Source of the DNA: an uncultured Collinsella sp.
Lineage (GTDB): Bacteria; Actinomycetota; Coriobacteriia; Coriobacteriales; Coriobacteriaceae
Assembly: GCA_902490305.1 (NCBI GenBank)
Contig: CABUDI010000010.1
Span: forward strand, 1 to 62,116
Reading direction: 5' to 3'
DNA: 62,116 nucleotides
Program-made: the position numbers and the translations under genes
Part shown: positions 49,109 to 56,979 of the stretch, in pieces
How positions within the stretch are numbered: the stretch's first letter is position 1
How the letters are laid out: every line of letters begins with the position of its first letter
Notes under the pieces: model-generated
Database searches by the model: none
The model's input: only the letters and a program-made list of their open reading frames with translations
Told to the model about the DNA's origin: nothing

Positions 49109-49732
49109 CTAGCCTTCGAGCTGAGCTACTTTGTAGCGGTAGGCGGCGGCGATGACGTCTTTACAGCCCTCGCGGCCCAGCTTAGCACGGTTGACGACGA
49201 TGTCTTTACCGCTCGTCATCTTCCACTTTCCGGCGCTGTAGCGCTTATAGAACGCCTCGCGCGCCTTCTGCTGCTGCTTGACCAGCTTGGCGCCCTTCTT
49301 TTTGTTAAGGCCACGCTTCTTGCGCACAATCTCGACGCGGTCCTCAAAGGGAGCGGTCACCAACACGGCAATGTGGTTGGGGTTGTTGCGAAGCAGGTAA
49401 TCGGACAGGCGGCCTTCGATAATGCAGCTCTCGGTCTCGCCCAGATCCAAAATCACCTGGCTCATCTTTTGGAATAACTTGTCCGAGTACGAACGCGCAT
49501 CGTAGCGGTCGGGCAGAAACGCCATGTTCTCCACGGCCAGGCGCTCGTCGTAAGCGGCCATCTTGTCGAGCGACTCGCCTGTGCGCAGCGAAGCACGTAC
49601 CAGCAGCTCGTTATCGTACAGCGGAATCCCCAACTCGTCGGCAAGCATGCGACCAATCTCGTGGCCCTCGGCGCCAAAGTCGCGCGCGATGGTAATGACC
49701 ACAGGACTCTTCTTGTTCACCAGATCGCTCAT
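49109..49732 (-). CDS. Cytidylate kinase-like family protein
   Basis: 207-residue P-loop-type protein of the cytidylate-kinase-like (Cytidylate_kin2/AAA_26) family. The family's start VITIARDFGAEGHEIGRMLADELG, the segment YDNELL and IIEGRLSDYLLR are visible, followed by a Lys-rich helix. These proteins are common in Firmicutes and Actinomycetota; their substrate is not settled. GAAAGGAATCGC precedes the ATG. It is followed by the convergent repeat region and preceded by the ABC operon end, so it stands alone. Confidence 0.82.
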   Translation of the reverse strand: MSDLVNKKSPVVITIARDFGAEGHEIGRMLADELGIPLYDNELLVRASLRTGESLDKMAAYDERLAVENMAFLPDRYDARSYSDKLFQKMSQVILDLGETESCIIEGRLSDYLLRNNPNHIAVLVTAPFEDRVEIVRKKRGLNKKKGAKLVKQQQKAREAFYKRYSAGKWKMTSGKDIVVNRAKLGREGCKDVIAAAYRYKVAQLEG

Positions 49733-49796
49733 CGCGATTCCTTTCTAACAAATGAGAAATAGGCGATTCCTGATTCCCATTTTGTCACTTACGACC

Positions 49797-49904
49797 GTCC
49801 TGGTTTCCCAAGTGCGGCAGATTGCCCCGAAAGAGGAGCGCCGCGTACTAAATGTACGCAAGCGACGATTGAGAGGCAAGGTGCCGTGCTTGGGGAAGCA
49901 GGAC
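49797..49904 (-). other. Structured inverted repeat at the end of the amino acid ABC operon
   Basis: 30-bp arms, GTCCTGGTTTCCCAAGTGCG... (49797-49826) and its wobble-tolerant complement (49875-49904), enclose an inner hairpin GCGTAC...GTACGC. Differences between the arms include G-U-compatible changes, suggesting an RNA fold on the minus strand. The right arm reaches into the stop codon of the last permease gene. It could be a terminator, a small RNA or a repeat; no second copy is in the window. Confidence 0.5.
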
Positions 49905-50542
49905 TACGCTGCCACGATACGACGTTGATATGCTCGGACCAGCAGCGAGATACCAAAGTTGAGCACAAAGTACATCGCAAACACCAGGCCGTAGAGCATA
50001 AGCACCTGCGACAGGTCGATCGCATGGGCCATCACGACATTTGCCGTGTACATGAGCTCGGCCACGTTAATGCCCGAAAGATACGAGCTGTCCTTAATGA
50101 CGGTCGTGCACTGGCTAAACAGCGCTGGGATGATCGTCTTAAACGTCTGCGGCAGAATGATGTAGCGCATGGTGGCAAAGAAGCCGAAGCCCTGGCTCTG
50201 CGCCGCCTCAAACTGGCCGCGCGGAATCGAGTTGAGGCCGCCGCGCACGATCTCGGCCATAACAGCGCTGGTAAACAGCGTAAAGGCGATGGTCGAAATC
50301 ACAATGTCCAAACCCTGCACCGTAAAGTAGATAAACAGGATCCACAGCAGGTTTGGCGTGCAACGGAACAGCTCGATATAGGCGCTCACCAAAATACGGA
50401 ACGGGCGGGGCGCATAGCTTTTAACGAGCGCCAGCACCGTGCCAAAGATGAGCGAGAAAAAGATCGACAGCGCCGAGATCTCGATTGTCTTAACAAAGCC
50501 GCCCCAAATGTAGAGCAGGTTGGTCGCGTTGAAGATTTCCAT
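49904..50542 (-). CDS. Polar amino acid ABC transporter permease 2
   Basis: 212-residue HisM/GlnP-type permease. Several membrane spans and the ATPase-contacting EAA loop VRGGLNSIPRGQFEAAQSQG are present, and the length is typical. The gene begins 3 bp after the other permease, and the operon order is ATPase, binding protein, permease, permease. It forms the heterodimeric channel with the neighbouring permease. Confidence 0.9.
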   Translation of the reverse strand: MEIFNATNLLYIWGGFVKTIEISALSIFFSLIFGTVLALVKSYAPRPFRILVSAYIELFRCTPNLLWILFIYFTVQGLDIVISTIAFTLFTSAVMAEIVRGGLNSIPRGQFEAAQSQGFGFFATMRYIILPQTFKTIIPALFSQCTTVIKDSSYLSGINVAELMYTANVVMAHAIDLSQVLMLYGLVFAMYFVLNFGISLLVRAYQRRIVAA

Positions 50543-50545
50543 GCG

Positions 50546-51292
50546 CTAGGCCTCCTCTACGTTGTCGAGCCCCAGCTCGGCCAGGCTCACACCGCGCGGA
50601 CGCTCCTTGGAGCGGCGCTCGAGCCACTGCACCAGCATGGCGAGCGGAAAGCAGATGATGAAGTACATAAGACAGCAGACGATGTATCCCTGCAGGTAAC
50701 CGTACAGGCTCACAAAGTTGTCGGAACGGTACATAAGGTCGCCGCCGGCCACAAGCGCCAGCACCGACGTGTTCTTGACCAAGTTGAGCGCCTGGTTACA
50801 CAGCGGCGGCAGAATGATCTTGAACGTCTGGGGCAGTACGATGTACCAGTACGCCTGCGCACGGGTGAAGCCCTGGCTCTGGGCCGCCTCCATCTGACCG
50901 CGCGGAACCGCCTCGATACCGGTGCGGATGACCTCCGAAATGTAGGCCGCGTGATACAGGCCCACACCCAAGAAGCCCAGCACGAACGGCGCGATGCGCA
51001 CCGGCTGGTCGGCACCGGTTATGGCCTGCAAAAACTGCGGACCGGCCATGTACATAAAGAGCACCTGCACGGGCAACGGGGTGTTCTGGTAAAACTCCAC
51101 GTACACGCGGCTTATGGCGCGCAGCACGCGCGAGCGAGTGGTAGAGAACACGCCCAGTAGTGTGCCCAGCACCAGCGACAGCAACAGACCGGCAACGACC
51201 ACCTGCAGCGTCACGCCAAAGCCCTCCCAGAAGGGCCCCATGTTTTGAAATGTCGTCGACCAACGGTCGGCGTCAAATAATCCTTCGAGCAT
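50546..51292 (-). CDS. Polar amino acid ABC transporter permease 1
   Basis: 248-residue permease of the same family, with the EAA loop IRTGIEAVPRGQMEAAQSQG and a short extra C-terminal tail. GGAAGGAATCAA precedes the ATG at 51292; an in-frame extension upstream enters the spacer after the binding-protein gene and is not used. The fine substrate class (for example glutamine or cystine) cannot be told from it. Confidence 0.9.
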   Translation of the reverse strand: MLEGLFDADRWSTTFQNMGPFWEGFGVTLQVVVAGLLLSLVLGTLLGVFSTTRSRVLRAISRVYVEFYQNTPLPVQVLFMYMAGPQFLQAITGADQPVRIAPFVLGFLGVGLYHAAYISEVIRTGIEAVPRGQMEAAQSQGFTRAQAYWYIVLPQTFKIILPPLCNQALNLVKNTSVLALVAGGDLMYRSDNFVSLYGYLQGYIVCCLMYFIICFPLAMLVQWLERRSKERPRGVSLAELGLDNVEEA

Positions 51293-51317
51293 TTGATTCC
51301 TTCCTTGGACGATGCGC

Positions 51318-52193
51318 CTATACAAGACCCCAGGTCTTGACCTCTTGGTCGAGCCAGCCGTCGGCCAGGCGATCGCAAATCACCTGATCGACCACGGCCG
51401 AAAGGTCGCAGCCCTTCTTGGTCGCCACGCCGTAGCCCTGCTCGCCAAACTTGACCTCGGGCTGCAGCAGCTCAACAGTCTCGTTCATGTAACCGGCCAG
51501 CGTGGAGCGGTCCATGGCAAAGACGTCGATATTGCCGGCGTCGAGCGAACTCTTGATGATGGGGTAGCCGCTAAAGGCCCTAAACTCGGGCTTGCAGCTA
51601 AAGCCGTTGTCCTTGATCATCTGCTCGATCAGGCCCTGCGTGGTGGCACCCTGGCTCACACCAATGACCTTGCCGTCCAGGCCCTCAATCGAGGTAAAGC
51701 CCGAACGCTTCTTGACCATGAGTCCCACGTAGTCGGTACGGTACGGCGTCGAGAAATCCCAGCTCTTCTTGCGCTCGTCGGTGATGGTGTAGGTCGCCGC
51801 GACCATGTCGAGTTGGCCGTTATCGATCAGCGGGCCGCGCGTCTTGGGCGTTACATCGGTAAACTCGACAAGCTCCTGGGCGCGGGCCTCCTTGTAGCTC
51901 ACGCCAAAGACGGCAGCGGCGATCTGGTAGCACAAATCGACTTCCATGCCCTCAAAGCGGCCCTTGGCGGTGTCGTAATAGCCGTAGCCGGGAACATCCT
52001 TCTTAACGCCGGCATTCAGATGGCCACGCGACTTGATGGCCGCAAGCTTGGACCCCCCGTCGGAGCCCTCGCCGCTGGTGGAGTTGCCGCAACCGGTAAG
52101 CGTGGTCCCCGTCAGCGCGAGCATGCCGGCACCAGCCAGCTGCAAAAAGTGACGGCGCGACACGGCCGCCCTCGTCATATCCGTCATGTCCAT
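51318..52193 (-). CDS. Amino acid ABC transporter substrate-binding lipoprotein
   Basis: 291-residue periplasmic-binding-protein type 3 (SBP_bac_3). The N-terminus combines SRRHFLQ, a twin-arginine-like sequence, with a hydrophobic core and the lipobox LTGC (Cys 35), so the mature protein should be a lipoprotein. The domain then starts ...SRGHLNAGVKKDVPGYGY and includes DFSTPYRTDYVGLMV and GKVIGVSQGATTQ. The start ATG is uncertain among 52193, 52187 and 52178. It follows the ATPase gene by 8 bp. The twin-arginine feature would be unusual for a lipoprotein but occurs in Actinomycetota. Confidence 0.9.
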   Translation of the reverse strand: MDMTDMTRAAVSRRHFLQLAGAGMLALTGTTLTGCGNSTSGEGSDGGSKLAAIKSRGHLNAGVKKDVPGYGYYDTAKGRFEGMEVDLCYQIAAAVFGVSYKEARAQELVEFTDVTPKTRGPLIDNGQLDMVAATYTITDERKKSWDFSTPYRTDYVGLMVKKRSGFTSIEGLDGKVIGVSQGATTQGLIEQMIKDNGFSCKPEFRAFSGYPIIKSSLDAGNIDVFAMDRSTLAGYMNETVELLQPEVKFGEQGYGVATKKGCDLSAVVDQVICDRLADGWLDQEVKTWGLV

Positions 52194-52201
52194 CACCGCG
52201 C

Positions 52202-52933
52202 CTAGTGCAGAATCTTGGACAGGAACTCGCGGCAACGCGGGTTCTCGGGGTTATCGAAGAAGTGCTCGGGCGTGCCCTCCTCCAGAATGCGGCCGTCCTC
52301 CATAAAGATGACGCGGTCGGCCACCTGGCGCGCAAAGCCCATCTCGTGCGTCACGCAGATCATAGTGATGTCCTCCTGCGCGAGCTCAATCATAACGTCC
52401 AGAACCTCCTGGACCATCTCGGGGTCGAGCGCCGAGGTCGGCTCGTCAAACAGGATGATGGGCTGCTTGGTGCACAGGGCACGGGCGATGGCGATGCGCT
52501 GCTGCTGACCGCCCGAGAGATTCTGCGGATACTCGCCGGCCTTATGCGCCATGCCGACGCGCTTGAGCGCGGCGATGGCGATCTCGGTCGCCTCCTCCTT
52601 GCTCTTCTTTTGCAGCTTGATGGGTGCGAGCGTCAGGTTGCCCAGCACCGTCATGTTGGGATACAGGTTGAACTGCTGAAACACCATGGAGCTGTACTTG
52701 CGAGCCATCTCCAGGTGATTCTTTTTGGTGAGCGGCGTACCGTCGATGACGACCTCGCCCGACGTGGGCTCCTCCAGATAATCGACGCAACGGATGAGCG
52801 TCGACTTACCCGAGCCGGAAGGCCCGATCATTACGAGCTTCTCGCCGCGCTTGACGGTGAGATTGATATCTTTGAGCACATGCAGGTCGCCAAAGTACTT
52901 GTTGAGATGCTTGATCTCGATCATGTCTGCCAT
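52202..52933 (-). CDS. Amino acid ABC transporter ATP-binding protein
   Basis: 243-residue GlnQ/HisP-type ATPase with GPSGSGKST (Walker A), the Q-loop VFQQFNLYPNMT, signature LSGGQQQR and IILFDEPTSALDPE (Walker B). It is the first gene of the four-gene operon. GGAAGGGACATTC precedes the ATG. It powers import through the two permeases. Confidence 0.94.
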   Translation of the reverse strand: MADMIEIKHLNKYFGDLHVLKDINLTVKRGEKLVMIGPSGSGKSTLIRCVDYLEEPTSGEVVIDGTPLTKKNHLEMARKYSSMVFQQFNLYPNMTVLGNLTLAPIKLQKKSKEEATEIAIAALKRVGMAHKAGEYPQNLSGGQQQRIAIARALCTKQPIILFDEPTSALDPEMVQEVLDVMIELAQEDITMICVTHEMGFARQVADRVIFMEDGRILEEGTPEHFFDNPENPRCREFLSKILH

Positions 52934-53211
52934 GAATGTCCCTTCCCTGCGTTTACACGAGTTGAACTATTGTACGGAAAGAACCGCGTTTCCGCAGCCC
53001 ACACTATATTCCCGTAAAGAACCCGCAACCTTTAACCCACTCATTGGGGACAGGCTTAAATGAGTAACCCACTCATTGGGGACAGACTTAAATGAGTACC
53101 TGCTCATTGGCACTCATTTAAGTCTGTCCCCAATGATTGCCCAGCCCAGCAAAAAGGGGCGCGACCGCAATGGTCACGCCCCCTCAGCCTCAACTGTGTA
53201 CCGCTCGGCCC
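52934..53211. repeat. Intergenic region with ACTCATT/GGGGACAG inverted repeats
   Basis: Three near-copies of CACTCATT-GGGGACAG(G/A)C-TTAAATGAGT lie at 53038-53146, the last inverted. The inverted copy pairs with the middle one over about 26 bp. A yqeY terminator follows. No gene is seen. Confidence 0.8.
53150..53182 (-). terminator. Terminator of the yqeY-like gene
   Basis: On the minus strand GGGGCGTGACC, a 5-base loop and GGTCGCGCCCC are followed by TTTTTGC, about 30 bp after the stop codon. Confidence 0.85.
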
Positions 53212-53655
53212 CTACGCGAGGCGGGCGCCGACGATCTTTGCCGCGGCCGGCTTGTCGAAGTTGCCGCCGGTGGCCTTGCCGAGCGCGCCCATGACCTGGC
53301 CCATCTGCTTCTTGGACGTGGCGCCCAGCTCGGCGATGACCTGCTCGATCAGGGCCTCGAGCTCCTCGCCCGAAACCTGCGCGGGCAGCAGGCTTTCCAG
53401 AATCTTGACCTGCTCGGTCAGGTTGTCGGTACGATCCTGGTCGGTGCCGGCCTTGATGGACATCTCCAGCGTCTCGCTCGTCTGCTTGATCAGACGCTTG
53501 ATCATGCTGTTGACGTCTTCCTCGGTCACATCGCGGCGCTCGTTAACCTCGATATTCTTCACCTCGGCCTTAACCTGGCGAATGATAGACAGGCGAACCT
53601 TGTCCTTGGCCTTCATGGCCGCGATCATTTCCTTCTGCAGTTCTTCGTTGGTCAT
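53212..53655 (-). CDS. GatB/YqeY domain protein
   Basis: 147-residue protein corresponding to the YqeY family, an isolated tail domain of GatB. Typical blocks are AMKAKDKVRLSIIRQVKAEVKN, a central Leu-rich helix and ESLLPAQVSGEEL with GQVMGALGKATGGNFDKPAAA. A tRNA-linked role is proposed for the family without firm proof. AGGAGG is 8 bp before the ATG at 53655; a TTG two codons upstream would be too close. It lies 54 bp after the foldase gene. Confidence 0.9.
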   Translation of the reverse strand: MTNEELQKEMIAAMKAKDKVRLSIIRQVKAEVKNIEVNERRDVTEEDVNSMIKRLIKQTSETLEMSIKAGTDQDRTDNLTEQVKILESLLPAQVSGEELEALIEQVIAELGATSKKQMGQVMGALGKATGGNFDKPAAAKIVGARLA

Positions 53656-53709
53656 CTGCAAATCCTCCTCAATAGTGCGGGCGGCACTCGCACGAGCGCC
53701 GCCCCATGA

Positions 53710-54933
53710 TTACTCAGTCGTCGACGAATCGTCGGTCGAACTCTTGGTGACGCCCTTCAGGCTGACGTTGTACGGCACGTCCTTGGGCATGGGGTTAACG
53801 GTGATGTCGGCATCCTTCTTGTACTGCTCCAGCCACTCGCTGTACGCGGTGCTTGCCGCCTGCGTCTTCACCACGTTGGAGACGTACTTCTTGATGTCCT
53901 TGGGCACCTGCTTAATGTCATCGACCTGATTATCGACATGGAAGTAGTCGGTACACTTGATGATGTGATAACCATAGGTCGACTCGACGACGTCGCTCAC
54001 ATCGCCCTTATTGAGTCCCTCGAGTGCCGCCTGATAGCTGTCGACGAAGGTGGTGAGCTTGTCCCAGCCCACATCGCCCTTCTTCTCCTTGGAGCCGGTG
54101 TCGTCGGAATACTGCTCCACGGCGTCCTCAAAGCTCAGCTCGCCGGAGTTGATCTTGTCCAGACACTCCTGCGCCTTGGCCTTGGCGGCAGCCTTGTCCT
54201 CGTCAGATGCGTCGGAAGCGACCTTGATCAGGATATTCGACGAACGACGGGCATCGTTGTAGTTGGACAGGTTCTCATTGATGTAATCGACAATCTCGCT
54301 GTCCTTGGGCTTGCTGGTGGGCGCCACGGCATCCTTGAGCTTCTGCTGCGCCAGGCTCTCCTTGAGCGAATCCTTGTAGGTGTCCTCGGTGTAGCCGTAG
54401 GTCTTGAGAGTCTCCTTAAAAGTCTTGGCGCCGCCCGCGCTCTTGCACGCGTCCTTCCAAGCCTTCTCGACCTCCTCGTCCGACACCGTCACGCCATTCT
54501 CCTTCTGCGCCTGTTGAAGCAGGATCTGCTGCGAGTAGGAGTCGATGAGCTGCTTGCGGTACTTCTTGGGCGTGAGGTCGTTGTCGACCAGGTACTGTGC
54601 CCAGTCCTTGTCCTTGGTGTAGCCGTAGGACGTGCGCATGCTCATGATCTGCTTGGTCACGGTGTCCTCGGTGAGGTTGGTGCCGTTGATAGTGGCAGCC
54701 ACACCGCCGGTGAGCTTGTAGCCTGTACTAGTGTCCTCGGTCTGCGACATCAGGCCGGAGCACGCCATGGCCGAGACGGAGAGCAGCATCGCCAGCACGC
54801 CGATGACCACCAGGACAATCTTGACGGTCTTGGACACATAGGTCTTGCGCTGCTTCTTGCGAGAGCTGGAGGCGGCGCGGGACCGTTGCTCGGACGCCGG
54901 CGCGACCTCGGGGTTCTTTTTCTTGTTTGCCAT
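53710..54933 (-). CDS. Parvulin-type peptidyl-prolyl isomerase / PrsA-like foldase
   Basis: 407 residues. A Lys/Arg-rich cytoplasmic N-terminus is followed by one hydrophobic segment (about 37-58). A SurA/PrsA N-terminal-like helical region and a parvulin domain (about 240-345) follow, with ARRSSNILIKV, GELSFEDAVEQYSDD, GDVGWDKL and YGYHIIKCTDYF. A Ser/Thr-rich acidic tail ends the protein. A Cys follows the hydrophobic segment, but the lipobox is not canonical, so membrane anchoring is more likely. It should assist folding of exported proteins, of which the window has several very large ones. Confidence 0.88.
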   Translation of the reverse strand: MANKKKNPEVAPASEQRSRAASSSRKKQRKTYVSKTVKIVLVVIGVLAMLLSVSAMACSGLMSQTEDTSTGYKLTGGVAATINGTNLTEDTVTKQIMSMRTSYGYTKDKDWAQYLVDNDLTPKKYRKQLIDSYSQQILLQQAQKENGVTVSDEEVEKAWKDACKSAGGAKTFKETLKTYGYTEDTYKDSLKESLAQQKLKDAVAPTSKPKDSEIVDYINENLSNYNDARRSSNILIKVASDASDEDKAAAKAKAQECLDKINSGELSFEDAVEQYSDDTGSKEKKGDVGWDKLTTFVDSYQAALEGLNKGDVSDVVESTYGYHIIKCTDYFHVDNQVDDIKQVPKDIKKYVSNVVKTQAASTAYSEWLEQYKKDADITVNPMPKDVPYNVSLKGVTKSSTDDSSTTE

Positions 54934-55120
54934 GTTTGGCCTTTCGCATCACGAATCGAACAAACGCCATTGTGTCACAACGCAGCCCCCGCGGCACACT
55001 TGGTGCATGGGGGACAGGTTAATCTGCACCATTTTGGTGCAAAGGGGACAGGTCTGGCAATTGGCAGTTAGGGACGTACCTTTTCTGCCGGCGGTTAGGG
55101 ACAGTCCCCCAGTGCCGGCC
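54934..55120. repeat. Intergenic GGGGACAGG-type repeats
   Basis: About 55003-55117 carries GGGGGACAGGTTAATCTGCA...TGGTGCAAAGGGGACAGG and two AGGGAC-containing segments around TTAGGGAC, partly self-complementary (for example TTGGTGCA/TGCACCA). No gene is seen. Confidence 0.65.
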
Positions 55121-55588
55121 TTAGAAGTGGCGGCGGATGGCGTCGACCATGCCCTGCGGCGTGGTTTGGCCGAGTACATCGGCTGCGGCATCGGCATCCA
55201 TAAAGATATTCATGAGCGCTTGCAGAGCCTCGACCTGGCCGCCCGGCTCGGCAATGCCCAGGTTGACGATGATCTGCGCCGGCACGGGGGCGCCCATGCC
55301 CGCCATAGCGTTGAACGTCACAGGTGCGGCGGGCTTTACCACCGCGATATAGGGCTTGGCCACAAATCCCGGATCGGTATGTGGGATGGCAATGTTGGCC
55401 GCCGGCATGGCAAGGCCCGTGGGATAGGCATCCTCACGTGTGCGAACGGCGTCGAGCCAACCGGGCGCAATGTAGCCACGCGGAGCGAGCTCGTCCTCGA
55501 GTTGCGCAAACACCTCATCCGGCGTCGCACACTCCCAATCAAAAAACACCAGCTCAGGCGAGAATAGCATCCCGGCGTTATCCGCCAT
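55121..55588 (-). CDS. PTS EIIA component, fructose/galactitol type, orphan
   Basis: 155-residue EIIA (PTS_EIIA_2 superfamily). The phosphorylated His is in NIAIPHTDP (His 70). The length and the segments VTFNAMAG and VEALQALMNIFMDADAA agree with GatA-like EIIA. No EIIB, EIIC or HPr gene is adjacent, so its partner must be encoded elsewhere or it acts in regulation. TTGGAGGACAGT precedes the ATG at 55588; the longer open frame upstream overlaps the toxin gene and is not used. Confidence 0.85.
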   Translation of the reverse strand: MADNAGMLFSPELVFFDWECATPDEVFAQLEDELAPRGYIAPGWLDAVRTREDAYPTGLAMPAANIAIPHTDPGFVAKPYIAVVKPAAPVTFNAMAGMGAPVPAQIIVNLGIAEPGGQVEALQALMNIFMDADAAADVLGQTTPQGMVDAIRRHF

Positions 55589-55653
55589 ACTGTCCTCCAA
55601 AGTTGTATGAGGTTCACAATGCCCCATATGATAGCGAAACGAGACAGACAAGG

Positions 55654-56121
55654 TTAGCCGAGGATCCCGATCATCTCGACCGCGCGAGCAGGTGTCAAGC
55701 ACACCTCGGGCATCGCCTCCAGCATGCGCCGGTCGCTCGTGACCACATAGTCAACATCCGCCGTCTCGCCCGAAGCGATGATGAGGTTGTCTTCAAGATC
55801 CGGCATACGCTTGCCAAGCATGCGCGCCATCTCGCACTCTGCCAACGAAAGCGGGGAGGCAGTTGCCACCTGCATCATGTGCTCGATGCAGGCCCATGAC
55901 GCCGAGGCAAACGACACGCTAACCCCATTCGCATTCCGCCGGGCTAGGCGCCGAGGCAAAATATAGAACACATCCTTTGCCGTCGTGGGCGCATACAGAA
56001 GGTCGATCTTTCCCGCCTCGGCCAGTTCAACCAATCTCTTCGCTTCGTCGAATGCCCCCTCTTGCAGGTAATAATCGAGCCAAACGTTCGTATCTACCAA
56101 GAGATGCTTTGCCTCAATCAT
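55654..56121 (-). CDS. PIN-domain toxin-like ribonuclease
   Basis: 155-residue PIN domain. The expected acidic residues are visible: D10 in LLVDTNVWLDYY, D50, the E110/D111 group in MPDLEDNLI and D130 in VTSDRRML. The length suits a VapC-type toxin. It overlaps the RelB-like gene by 4 bp (ATGA), the usual antitoxin-first order. An activity as RNase is inferred from the fold. Confidence 0.87.
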   Translation of the reverse strand: MIEAKHLLVDTNVWLDYYLQEGAFDEAKRLVELAEAGKIDLLYAPTTAKDVFYILPRRLARRNANGVSVSFASASWACIEHMMQVATASPLSLAECEMARMLGKRMPDLEDNLIIASGETADVDYVVTSDRRMLEAMPEVCLTPARAVEMIGILG

Positions 56122-56462
56122 CGGCAATTCGCCTCGATGTCGGCAATCATCGCGTCATACATATCATCTCGTACGGCATCCCAGTTGTCCGCAGATGATC
56201 CACCTGGCGCAAAATCCGAAGCGCTTAGCCCCAACGAGGAAAAAGCTAGGCCACACCCCTGCTCGGCAAGGCTCTCCGCACGGGGCGCCTCGCGCTTATC
56301 CGCCACCATAAATCCCGGCAACGTTTGATGCTCGACAAGATAGGCCCAAAGTGCGCGAATGGCATCGCTCGCTCCCAATCCATTGCGAGTTAGGACCGCG
56401 TCGCCACCAGCCTTGAGCATAGGATCGATTCGCGTGTTGAGCTGCACTGTTGCTGTACCCAT
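56118..56462 (-). CDS. RelB/DinJ-like antitoxin
   Basis: 114 residues. The N-terminal part TVQLNTRIDPMLKAGGDAVL, then NGLGASDAIRALWAYLV, matches the ribbon-helix-helix of RelB/DinJ antitoxins. The C-terminal half is acidic, as expected for a toxin-wrapping tail (DNWDAVRDDMYDAMIADIEAN). It precedes and overlaps the PIN gene. RelB-type antitoxins are most often partnered with RelE-fold toxins, so the PIN partner is less common. Confidence 0.82.
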   Translation of the reverse strand: MGTATVQLNTRIDPMLKAGGDAVLTRNGLGASDAIRALWAYLVEHQTLPGFMVADKREAPRAESLAEQGCGLAFSSLGLSASDFAPGGSSADNWDAVRDDMYDAMIADIEANCR

Positions 56463-56512
56463 AGCGGCTCCTCTCTACTTGCTAGCAGTATAGCAAACAT
56501 GAAAAGCCACGC

Positions 56513-56545
56513 AAAAGGGCCCCGCCCACACACGGACGAGGCCCT
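56513..56545 (-). terminator. Terminator upstream of the toxin-antitoxin pair
   Basis: On the minus strand AGGGCCTCGTCC and GGGCGGGGCCCT pair imperfectly and are followed by TTTTGCG. It ends the SPFH-locus transcript before the antitoxin promoter. A second hairpin, GCGGGC...GCCCGC, is at about 56664-56697. Confidence 0.65.
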
Positions 56546-56746
56546 GTCAGATTGGTAGTGTCGAGAAAGTTGGTGTAGCGCCCGATCCGAAGCAAGTCGG
56601 CTTGGCTTCCAAGAACCTAGAATACGGTTGATGCCCTATGCCGCCGACCAGCATATGAAAGACAGCGGGCCAAAAGCCCCATGGCTTCTAGCCCGCAGAA
56701 ACATCGATGTTTCCAAATGATCGCAGCTTGTGTTTCAAGCGCTTTT

Positions 56747-56938
56747 CTACGCTACCGGCGGATGCAAATCCCAATCGGGAAAGCAGTTTGCAAAGCCTGA
56801 GAGATTTTGAGTCAAAACATTGTTCTCAGCTTGCTTCAGTCGCTCGTCCTCTTCAAACAGACTATCGAGCTCGCTCAATGCATCGAAGTCCTGCATCGCA
56901 GCATCGTTATGGTCGAAATCAGTCACATCATCAGTCAT
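56747..56938 (-). CDS. Small acidic protein at the end of the SPFH locus
   Basis: 63 residues, strongly acidic in its first half (MTDDVTDFDHNDAAMQDFD), no known domain. GGAGTG lies about 9 bp before the ATG, and the gene begins 41 bp after the coiled-coil protein stop, so it is likely the last gene of the operon. The call rests on ribosome site, position and composition. Confidence 0.55.
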   Translation of the reverse strand: MTDDVTDFDHNDAAMQDFDALSELDSLFEEDERLKQAENNVLTQNLSGFANCFPDWDLHPPVA

Positions 56939-56979
56939 CTATTTCACTCCATTCATGGTTATCGAGTCAATCCTATCGG

